Shown: positions 6,524 to 11,582 of the stretch, piece by piece
Layout of the letters: each line of letters starts with the position of its first letter
Position numbering within the stretch: position 1 is the stretch's first letter
Origin: Acidobacteriota bacterium
Lineage (GTDB): Bacteria; Acidobacteriota; UBA6911
NCBI GenBank assembly: GCA_031254095.1
Contig: JAIRVC010000277.1
Span: forward strand, 1-11,582
Length of the DNA stretch: 11,582 nt
Reading direction: 5' to 3'
Translations under genes and position numbers: made by a program
The notes under the pieces: model-generated
What the model was told of the DNA's origin: nothing
Databases searched by the model: none
What the model saw: only the letters and a program-made list of their open reading frames with translations

Positions 6524-8062
6524 CTAGTAATCAGAAAAAATTCGCCGTGAACTATCTTTTGAGTAACTTCTGGAATAGCATTGGAAAAAGAGCCTCAGGC
6601 CGACTACGCACAGCGTGACCAGCGACAGGCCGAAGGATATATAAAAAGAGGTATGCATTCCGGACAGGAACGCATCGGGGCGATCCTCCACGTAATGAAT
6701 GACCCGCTGTCCCAGGCGCGCGCTCATGGTTGTAAAAAGCGCCACCGTCGCCAACGAGATGCCTGTCACCATGCCGAGGTTTCGCGCGAGGGCGTTAATT
6801 GAACCCGCGACGCCGAGATATCGTTTTTCCACCGTGCTCATAACCAAGGCATTGTTTGGCGACTGGAAAATCGCCGTTCCGCCCGCGTTAAGCACGGTAA
6901 CGGCGACCAGCGCAAATATTGACGTCCGCTCGTCAAGGAGCGTATAGGCGAACTGGCTGATCGCGACCAGCGTAATCCCAACGGCGGTAATGATTTCCTT
7001 GTTTGCGTAATCGCCCATCCAGCCGGCAATCGGTCCAACGATAATCATGGTGATCGGAAATGCCATCATCACCAGCCCGGCGTGTCCCGGCGTCCAGCCT
7101 CGCAGGTTTTGCAAATAAAAAGGCATGATAATGTTGGCGAAAAAATTTGTTGTGAACATAAACAGTCCGGCAATCAGGCTGATGCTGAAAAGCCTGTTGC
7201 GGAAAATATGCAAATCAATCAACGGCGGAACAGATTTCTGGCCGGCGTCCAGTTTACCGCAAAGCCGGAATTCGACAACTATGAACGAAATTCCAAGCAT
7301 AATCGCGCCGACGACAAACCCGATGACGGCGGAGTGAATAAACCCCTTGTTTTGTCCGATCTCAACGCCCAGAAATAAAAATGAGATCGCGCAGAAAAAA
7401 AGCGCCGCGCCCGTCCAGTCCAGATCGTGGCGCAGATTGCGCAATTGGATGCCGGCGAGAGGTTTCGATTTTGGAAAAAGTTTTGCGCCCATGACGATGG
7501 CGAAAAGGCCTGCCGGTACATTGATCCAAAAGATGTAACCCCATGGAAGGAATTGCAGGATCAGTCCGCCCAACCCGGGTCCGGTAACCGCGCCGAGCGA
7601 CACGAAAATTCCAATTGCAGCCATGGCGCGCGTCCGGTTGCGGGGCGGAAAGACCGAGGTGATAATGCCGAAGCTGTTGCTCATGGTCATCGCCGCGCCC
7701 CATGCCTGCACAAACCTGGCAAATATCAGGAACCAGAAACCAAAGTCGAACCCGGCCAGCAGCGAACCTAGCGTAAAAATCACCGTGCCCGCACGGAAAA
7801 CCCTGATTTTACCGATCAGGTCTCCAAGCCGGCCAAAGAAAATCAAAAGTCCGCTGACGGCAATGAGGTAAATCAATACGATCCACGTGACATGATCCAT
7901 CGGCACGCGCAGTTCGCGCGACAGAGTGGGCAACGCGATATTGACGATGGAGGCGACAAGCGTTGCCATGAAGTTGAAAGATCCGATCGCAACCAGAATC
8001 AGCCAGCGCCTGCGGCCGGACATTGTTTCAGCGGTTTCTTCCGTTTTTTCTTCGATAGACAT
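6524..8062 (-). CDS. MFS transporter, DHA2 (14-TM multidrug-type) family
   Basis: This 512-aa membrane protein looks like a 14-helix DHA2 family major facilitator. The DHA2 hallmarks are the first helix ending IVNIALPTLSREL (39-51), motif A GRLGDLIGKIRV (77-88) in the first cytoplasmic loop, and motif C-like GAVTGPGLGGLI (157-168). The C-terminal half has several strongly hydrophobic segments. Relatives are mostly proton-coupled drug or metabolite exporters. The TM1 acidic residue of the usual 'LDxTIVNxALP' motif is missing: here the sequence is LVASIVNIALP, which may change coupling or specificity. The start is uncertain. ATG 8060-8062 (MSIEEKTEET) gives the usual short cytoplasmic lead, but no good Shine-Dalgarno precedes it; ATG at M14 (MSGRRRW) is an alternative. 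The longer frame starting with TTG at 8149 runs through the terminator hairpin and is unlikely. Substrate unknown. Confidence 0.88.
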   Translation of the reverse strand: MSIEEKTEETAETMSGRRRWLILVAIGSFNFMATLVASIVNIALPTLSRELRVPMDHVTWIVLIYLIAVSGLLIFFGRLGDLIGKIRVFRAGTVIFTLGSLLAGFDFGFWFLIFARFVQAWGAAMTMSNSFGIITSVFPPRNRTRAMAAIGIFVSLGAVTGPGLGGLILQFLPWGYIFWINVPAGLFAIVMGAKLFPKSKPLAGIQLRNLRHDLDWTGAALFFCAISFLFLGVEIGQNKGFIHSAVIGFVVGAIMLGISFIVVEFRLCGKLDAGQKSVPPLIDLHIFRNRLFSISLIAGLFMFTTNFFANIIMPFYLQNLRGWTPGHAGLVMMAFPITMIIVGPIAGWMGDYANKEIITAVGITLVAISQFAYTLLDERTSIFALVAVTVLNAGGTAIFQSPNNALVMSTVEKRYLGVAGSINALARNLGMVTGISLATVALFTTMSARLGQRVIHYVEDRPDAFLSGMHTSFYISFGLSLVTLCVVGLRLFFQCYSRSYSKDSSRRIFSDY

Positions 8063-8114
8063 GGCGGTTGTCAAATTGGAACAACGTTTGGAAAACCTGC
8101 GAGGGGTTTCTATT

Positions 8115-8163
8115 AGAGAAAAAAATAAAAACCTCGCGCCGGAATGCAATCACGGCGCGAGGC
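8115..8163 (-). terminator. Intrinsic terminator downstream of fhs
   Basis: Read on the minus strand, a 10-bp G+C-rich stem (8132-8141 with 8153-8162, core GGCGCGAGG) with an 11-base loop is followed by a long T-rich tract (TTTTTATTTTTTTCTC; 8116-8131). It should stop transcription coming from fhs about 180 bases after its stop codon, on the far side of repeat copy 3, so the repeat is part of the fhs transcript. It also isolates the MFS gene from fhs. Confidence 0.88.
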
Positions 8164-8188
8164 TGCAAGTAAAAAACTGAAATACTCG

Positions 8189-8340
8189 AAAAACACTGTT
8201 TAATTGCCTGAGCGGGCGAATTGCCAAATTGTTCACGTTACGCGGTGCTCGCAACCTCAACATATTTCTATATATGCCTCGGTTCCTGCGCTCCGTGCGC
8301 CTCGCACTTCATCCCGCACAGACAATTAACCAGCGTTTCC
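8189..8340 (-). repeat. Dispersed 152-bp inverted-repeat element, copy 3
   Basis: The ends match at 22 of 28 positions: left AAAAACACTGTTTAATTGCC..., reverse complement of right GGAAACGCTGGTTAATTGTC.... The core is shared with copies 1 and 2, including CTCAACATATTTCTATATAT, in the same orientation. The right end abuts the fhs TAG stop (8341-8343) without a gap. The segment where copies 1 and 2 read TTTACGGCGGCGCGG is TTCACGTTACGCGG here, so this copy has diverged most there. Confidence 0.86.
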
Positions 8341-10110
8341 CTAGAATACGCCGACGACTCTGCGTTTTTCGCAATCCACGTCAACTCTGCGGTAGGCAGG
8401 ATCGGACGCGGTTCCCGGCATAAGGGTGATATCGCCGGAGACCGGAACCACAAATCCCGCGCCCTTGTAGGTCAGGATGTCGCGAACCGGCAGCGTCCAG
8501 CCCGTGGGCGCGCCCTTGAGGTTGGGATCGTGCGAAAGGCTGAGGTGCGTTTTAACCATGCAGGTTCCGAGCTGCTTGATTTCAGGATCGTTTTCCATCT
8601 TCTTGAGTTTTGCCTGGGCTGCCGGCGTATAGCTCACGCCGTCTGCGCCGTAGACTTCCTTCGCGATCAGTTCGATGCGCTTGCTGAGCGGCATATCAAG
8701 ATCATAGAGGAACTTAAAGTTTTTCGGTTCGTCTTTGCAGGCATCGACAACGACATCGGTCAGTTCCAGAGCGCCTTCGCCGCCCTTGAGCCAGTGGTCC
8801 GACATCGCGCAGCGCGCGCCGACGGCTTCGACGTTCTTTCTGATGATATCGATTTCGGCCTTGGTATCGGAGGAGAAAGAGTTTATGCAAACCACCGGAT
8901 TGATGCCGGCCTTTTTGACGGTTTCAATGTGTTTGATCAGATTGGAACAGCCCTTGTCAACCAGATCGACATGCTCTTCGCTGTAAACCGGATCAAGCTT
9001 TTTGCCCGGAGGTACGGGAGGACCGCCGCCGTGGCTCTTCAGCGCGCGCACCGTTGCGACGATCACGGCGCAATGCGGTTTCAGGCCGCTGAAACGGCAT
9101 TTGAGATTCCAGAACTTTTCAAAGCCGATGTCCGCGCCGAATCCGCTTTCAGTAATGTGATAATCCGCAAGCTTCAGAGCCAGCCTGTCGAGCACGATGG
9201 ACGACTGGCCGATGGCTATGTTGGCGAACGGCCCGGCGTGTACGAATACCGGCTGGCCTTCGATCGTCTGGAGCAGATTCGGATTAATCGTGTTGAACAT
9301 CCATGCCGCCATCGCGCCGTCAACTTCGAGGTCGGCGGTGGTGACAGGAGCGCCGTTCTTGTTGTAGGCGACGACGATCTTGCCGATTCTTTCCCGCATG
9401 TCTTTCAGGCTGGTGGCAACCGCCAGGATGGCCATCAATTCAGAACTGACGGCGATGGCAAAGCCGGACTGCATCGTGAAGCCGTCCATTTTGCCGCCGA
9501 TGCCGATAATCATGTTGCGCAACGACTGGGCGCAAAAATCGATAACCCACTTCATTTCAACCGCTGTCGGGTCGATATCAAGGCGTTTCAGATTTTTGGA
9601 AGCCAGCATGGCGTCGTCGTAGTTGCGTTCATGCTGCATTCTGGAAGTAAGCGCGACCATTCCAAGGTTGTGCGCGTTGATGATGTCGTTGATGTCGCCG
9701 GTCAGGCCGAGAGAGAACGGGGTGAGCGGAACGCACTGCGAAAGGCCGCCGCCGGCCGCGCTGCCCTTGACGTTCATGGTCGGGCCGCCGGAAGGCTGAC
9801 GGATGCCGCCGGTTACCTTCAGGCCGCGCACGCCAAACCCCTGCACCAATCCCATAGTGGTGGTGCTTTTGCCTTCTCCCAGCGGAGTCGGCGTAATGGC
9901 CGTAACATCAATATATTTGCCGTCCGGTTTATTTTTCAGCCTCTCCAGCACAGCTTCAAAGTCGACCTTGCCGTAATAATGCCCATAAGGAATGAGTTCC
10001 TCAGTTTTAATTCCGAGTTCGTCCGCAAGCTGGTTGACCGTCTTCATGTTTTTTTCGCTTTCAAACGCGATTTCCCAGTCCTTCAGCTTGGTTGGATCAA
10101 GTTTTGCCAT
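8341..10110 (-). CDS. fhs: Formate--tetrahydrofolate ligase (formyltetrahydrofolate synthetase)
   Basis: The 589-aa product catalyses ATP-dependent ligation of formate to tetrahydrofolate, giving 10-formyl-THF in the cytoplasm. The ATP-binding loop [16 protein letters not shown] lies at 73-88. [21 protein letters not shown] follows, and [14 protein letters not shown] and the ending [10 protein letters not shown] are typical of Fhs. Length is within the usual range (about 555-590). The start ATG 10108-10110 has GGAGG about 7 bases upstream. In anaerobes the enzyme serves the methyl branch of the Wood-Ljungdahl pathway or general one-carbon supply. No folD, metF or formate dehydrogenase gene is next to it in this window, so the pathway role is not decided here. 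It is probably monocistronic: repeat copy 3 abuts its stop and an intrinsic terminator follows. I see no convincing promoter in its upstream 302-bp spacer. Confidence 0.97.
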   Translation of the reverse strand: MAKLDPTKLKDWEIAFESEKNMKTVNQLADELGIKTEELIPYGHYYGKVDFEAVLERLKNKPDGKYIDVTAITPTPLGEGKSTTTMGLVQGFGVRGLKVTGGIRQPSGGPTMNVKGSAAGGGLSQCVPLTPFSLGLTGDINDIINAHNLGMVALTSRMQHERNYDDAMLASKNLKRLDIDPTAVEMKWVIDFCAQSLRNMIIGIGGKMDGFTMQSGFAIAVSSELMAILAVATSLKDMRERIGKIVVAYNKNGAPVTTADLEVDGAMAAWMFNTINPNLLQTIEGQPVFVHAGPFANIAIGQSSIVLDRLALKLADYHITESGFGADIGFEKFWNLKCRFSGLKPHCAVIVATVRALKSHGGGPPVPPGKKLDPVYSEEHVDLVDKGCSNLIKHIETVKKAGINPVVCINSFSSDTKAEIDIIRKNVEAVGARCAMSDHWLKGGEGALELTDVVVDACKDEPKNFKFLYDLDMPLSKRIELIAKEVYGADGVSYTPAAQAKLKKMENDPEIKQLGTCMVKTHLSLSHDPNLKGAPTGWTLPVRDILTYKGAGFVVPVSGDITLMPGTASDPAYRRVDVDCEKRRVVGVF

Positions 10111-10266
10111 TTGCCATCCTCCGTTAGTTCATTGATTTTAGGTTGTTTATGATGCAGCGTTTTGGACCCGGCCGTCCGCCGGAACAAAACATTACAGAAT
10201 ACAACATTCCAGCGGATTGGGAAGGGCTGATTCTCACAAAATAAAAAATCGGAAAAAACCTCCACC

Positions 10267-10282
10267 GGCCGCCGTGAGGCGG
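10267..10282. repeat. 16-bp hairpin repeat, copy A
   Basis: GGCCGCCGTGAGGCGG occurs exactly here and again at 10986-11001, in the same orientation, on either side of the cheX-like gene. It folds as a short stem (CCGCC / GGCGG) with a GTGA loop. The flanks outside the 16 bases do not match. Confidence 0.7.
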
Positions 10283-10300
10283 CTGTTCGCTTCATCATAT

Positions 10301-10319
10301 TTCAGATGCGTCTGACCTG
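10301..10319. repeat. Degenerate single end of the 124-bp element family
   Basis: TTCAGATGCGTCTGACCTG matches the right terminal repeat at 6491-6509 in 17 of 19 positions. No partner end is visible within the preceding 200 bp, so it looks like the remnant of a lost or truncated copy. Confidence 0.6.
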
Positions 10320-10338
10320 TGTGATCGGAGAAGTTGTC

Positions 10339-10367
10339 TTGACGTAAAGGAGCAATTCCGCTACAAA
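10339..10367 (+). promoter_or_regulatory. Putative sigma70-type promoter of the cheX-like gene
   Basis: TTGACG (10339-10344) and TACAAA (10362-10367) are separated by 17 bp. The -35 box matches the consensus at five of six positions, the -10 box at four. Transcription would start near 10374, about 40 bases before the ATG. Confidence 0.5.
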
Positions 10368-10412
10368 TTGTATTTGTGTTGAATAATTCATCTAACTTTT
10401 TCAGGGTCGCCT

Positions 10413-10949
10413 ATGTCTGATTTAGAAGAAGTCGCGGAAATTAAAGGTCTGTTGTTAAATTCGCTTATTGTCAATTCGATGATCACGTCGGTCGAGAGTT
10501 GCCTGCAGATGTGTGAGTTAAAGGTGCGGGTAGTCGGCGTTACAAAGATTCCGATTCAGCTGCCCAAGGAGCTCATTACCGGTCTCATTGGATTGAGCGG
10601 GAAGTGTACCGGCTTTATTTCGATTTCAATGCCGGAGCATGTCGCGACTCTTGCCGTTTCCAGATTGTCCATGGAAGAATGCAAGACGATAAACGCCCAG
10701 GTGGTCGACGGCATCGGAGAAATCTCGAACATCATCGCCGGCGGGCTTAAAACAAAGCTGTTCAATACGCCATGGATGGTGAACCACATCACGATCCCTT
10801 CGGTTATTCTCGGCGACAATTACAACATTTCGTATTCCAAGGGAATTGAATACTGTAGCGTGACATTTGAAGTGGACGATCCCAACACGATTATGATTCA
10901 CGACCGGGTTTTCATGGTGAACACTTCGCTCATGCAGACGCCGACGTAA
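10413..10949 (+). CDS. CheX-like chemotaxis phosphatase-domain protein
   Basis: The 178-aa protein has the CheX/CheC-like fold signature. GEISNIIAGGLKTKL (102-116) contains the E103-x2-N106 pair that in CheX and CheC attacks the phospho-aspartate of CheY. An earlier Gly-rich segment (GLIGLSGKCTGFISISMPE, 57-75) is the usual beta strand before it. Known members dephosphorylate CheY-P or a related response regulator, and many stand-alone copies occur in deltaproteobacteria without adjacent chemotaxis genes, as here. The start is ATG 10413-10415, with a modest AGGG about 7 bases upstream and a plausible promoter at 10339-10367. No chemotaxis or response-regulator gene is adjacent, so its partner is unknown. 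A 9-bp inverted repeat (10953-10961 with 10981-10989) begins 3 bases after its stop and may end the transcript, although no T-run follows. Confidence 0.85.
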   Translation: MSDLEEVAEIKGLLLNSLIVNSMITSVESCLQMCELKVRVVGVTKIPIQLPKELITGLIGLSGKCTGFISISMPEHVATLAVSRLSMEECKTINAQVVDGIGEISNIIAGGLKTKLFNTPWMVNHITIPSVILGDNYNISYSKGIEYCSVTFEVDDPNTIMIHDRVFMVNTSLMQTPT

Positions 10950-10952
10950 CAC

Positions 10953-10989
10953 GGCCAGGGATCGGCAATTAATCAGTGTTTCCCTGGCC
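10953..10989. repeat. 9-bp inverted repeat enclosing a single end of the 153-bp element
   Basis: GGCCAGGGA (10953-10961) and TCCCTGGCC (10981-10989) are perfect reverse complements. The 19-base loop lies almost wholly within GGCAATTAATCAGTGTTTCC (10964-10983), which is identical to the right end of copy 1 (328-347). It is therefore a solo end of the 153-bp family held in a hairpin just after the cheX-like gene. Confidence 0.65.
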
Positions 10990-11219
10990 GCCGTGAGGCG
11001 GTTCCCAGAAAGACGCCGCTGTTTCAATGACGCCCCTTTTCCATGTCAGCAGTTTGCGCCGCCCTAGATCCTGCAAAAGGCGCGAAAGCGTTTCCGGAGT
11101 GGCGCCGATTGCGGCGGCGAGCTGCTTTTTGTTGATCTCCGCGGAAATGCGTTCCCATTGACCGATTCATTCAATTCCAAAAACGCTGCCATCCTATGAA
11201 ATTCCGGGCTAGAATCAAC
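10969..11219 (-). pseudogene. Crp/Fnr-family regulator, C-terminal HTH remnant (frameshifted)
   Basis: On the minus strand, 10969-11166 encodes a stretch that includes KKQLAAAIGATPETLSRLLQ followed by DLGRRKLLTWKRGVIE. This is the winged-helix DNA-binding end of a Crp/Fnr regulator. Just upstream, 11160-11219 in a different frame reads VDSSPEFHRMAAFLELNESV, which fits the helix before that domain, so a one-base frameshift lies near 11154-11166. A TGA at 11167-11169 blocks the first frame. The cyclic-nucleotide-binding domain is absent and no start codon is convincing, so this is a dead fragment. Its frame ends ...WEPPHGGQGNTD: the hairpin repeat and the solo element end supply the final residues and the TAA stop (10969-10971). 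Confidence 0.75.
10986..11001. repeat. 16-bp hairpin repeat, copy B
   Basis: Exact second copy of GGCCGCCGTGAGGCGG (first at 10267-10282). It lies inside the C-terminal part of the Crp/Fnr remnant and touches the solo end of the 153-bp element family. Confidence 0.7.
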
Positions 11220-11305
11220 TCTTGCGCGTGGCGCGGGCGCTTCGGAGATGTCGGGAGCGCAAAAATTACATATGGGTTCTTACCGGAAGTTGAATAGAGT
11301 AGACC

Positions 11306-11582
11306 ATGACACAAAATGCAGCTTGCCTTTCATATCCGTGGGCGATTGAGATGTTGGCGTGTCTGCGAATTGATTTCCGGCGGGTGCCGTTGATTTTTGC
11401 GCTACTTCTGCCTTTGTGCGCCTGTGCCACGGGAAATACAAACACTGCGGCGGAAATCGCCACGAAAAAAGAGGCGGTTAGCGATGCCGTAGTAAGCGAA
11501 GAAAATAATCCTTTGGGAAGCTTAGATGAGATTCATCCAGTTCCGGAAGGAGTGTTGGAAGGATTGGATGCGGTATCTCCCG
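11306..11582 (+). CDS. Putative lipoprotein (N-terminal part, runs off right edge)
   Basis: The visible 92 codons contain a lipoprotein signal: RIDFRRVPLIFALLLPLCAC, with lipobox L-C-A-C. The lipidated cysteine is residue 40 if translation starts at ATG 11306, or residue 25 if it starts at the internal ATG 11351. The second start gives a more normal signal peptide, but neither has a good Shine-Dalgarno; the outer start is kept as the limit. After the signal comes a low-complexity Thr/Ala/Glu-rich linker (about residues 44-65) and then NPLGSLDEIHPVPEGVLEGL. No domain is reached before the window ends, so I do not assign a function. The protein should be anchored in the membrane facing the periplasm. 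No clear promoter is seen in the short gap after the Crp/Fnr remnant. Confidence 0.6.
   Translation, partial: MTQNAACLSYPWAIEMLACLRIDFRRVPLIFALLLPLCACATGNTNTAAEIATKKEAVSDAVVSEENNPLGSLDEIHPVPEGVLEGLDAVSP

Larger units (their letters stand above)
10111..10412. other. Divergent fhs / cheX-like intergenic region (302 bp)
   Basis: It holds the fhs leader, a short hairpin motif (10267-10282), a degenerate single transposon end (10301-10319) and a probable cheX promoter (10339-10367). On the minus strand the hairpin GCCGCC-TCAC-GGCGGC (10268-10283) is followed nine bases later by six Ts (10253-10258). It could therefore act as a weak attenuator in a long fhs leader, but this is uncertain. A short open frame overlapping the fhs start has no recognisable content and is not called. 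Confidence 0.6.

Noticed and set aside
8063..8149. N-terminal extension of the MFS gene to a TTG at 8149
   Set aside because: The extra part is encoded by the fhs terminator hairpin and T-tract; it is not a plausible coding segment.
195..8340. The three repeats as a CRISPR array or tRNA-like genes
   Set aside because: The copies are about 150 bp long, kilobases apart and separated by genes; there are no short regular spacers and no cloverleaf.
8221..10152. 643-codon open frame on the plus strand opposite fhs
   Set aside because: It is the antisense shadow of fhs, whose conserved motifs are unmistakable. The shadow protein has no recognisable motifs and starts inside repeat copy 3.
10083..10298. 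71-codon minus-strand frame upstream of fhs
   Set aside because: It overlaps the fhs start and Shine-Dalgarno, covers the hairpin repeat and has no recognisable content.

Overview
The window suggests an anaerobic bacterium, most likely an uncultured Desulfobacterota/deltaproteobacterial-type organism. The clues are a four-subunit 2-oxoacid:ferredoxin oxidoreductase, a tungsten-type aldehyde ferredoxin oxidoreductase family enzyme with a Tat-exported polyferredoxin, and formate-tetrahydrofolate ligase, together with a CheX-like protein. The lineage is an inference from gene content; there is no rRNA gene here to confirm it.

Layout, left to right. The start of a cytidylate-kinase-like gene runs off the left edge on the minus strand (1-134). 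Next come the AOR-family oxidoreductase (348-2393) and its Tat/4x[4Fe-4S] partner (2548-3324), then korC, korB, korA and korD (3425-6264), all on the minus strand and therefore transcribed korD-A-B-C, FeS, AOR. Upstream of korD lies a plausible sigma70-type promoter, then a 124-bp element with perfect 19-bp terminal inverted repeats. Further right are a DHA2-type MFS transporter (6524-8062, minus), a strong intrinsic terminator, and fhs (8341-10110, minus). A divergent 302-bp spacer separates fhs from a plus-strand cheX-like gene (10413-10949). After it come a decayed, frameshifted Crp/Fnr C-terminal remnant (minus) and the start of a plus-strand lipoprotein gene that leaves the window.

How the genes fit together. 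KorDABC makes or consumes reduced ferredoxin with 2-oxoglutarate (or a similar 2-oxoacid), CoA and succinyl-CoA. The AOR/FeS pair resembles the E. coli YdhV and YdhX/YdhY proteins and could be another low-potential electron-transfer module. Fhs activates formate on tetrahydrofolate, either for one-carbon supply or for the methyl branch of the Wood-Ljungdahl pathway.

The most unusual signal is a dispersed element of 152-153 bp. There are three full copies (195-347, 2410-2562, 8189-8340) and one solo end (10964-10983). All are in the same orientation, and each sits exactly at the 3' end of a minus-strand gene. Two copies touch the stop codon. In the other two places the terminal repeat itself supplies the stop codon. 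The copy between the FeS and AOR genes fills the whole space between the FeS stop and the AOR Shine-Dalgarno.
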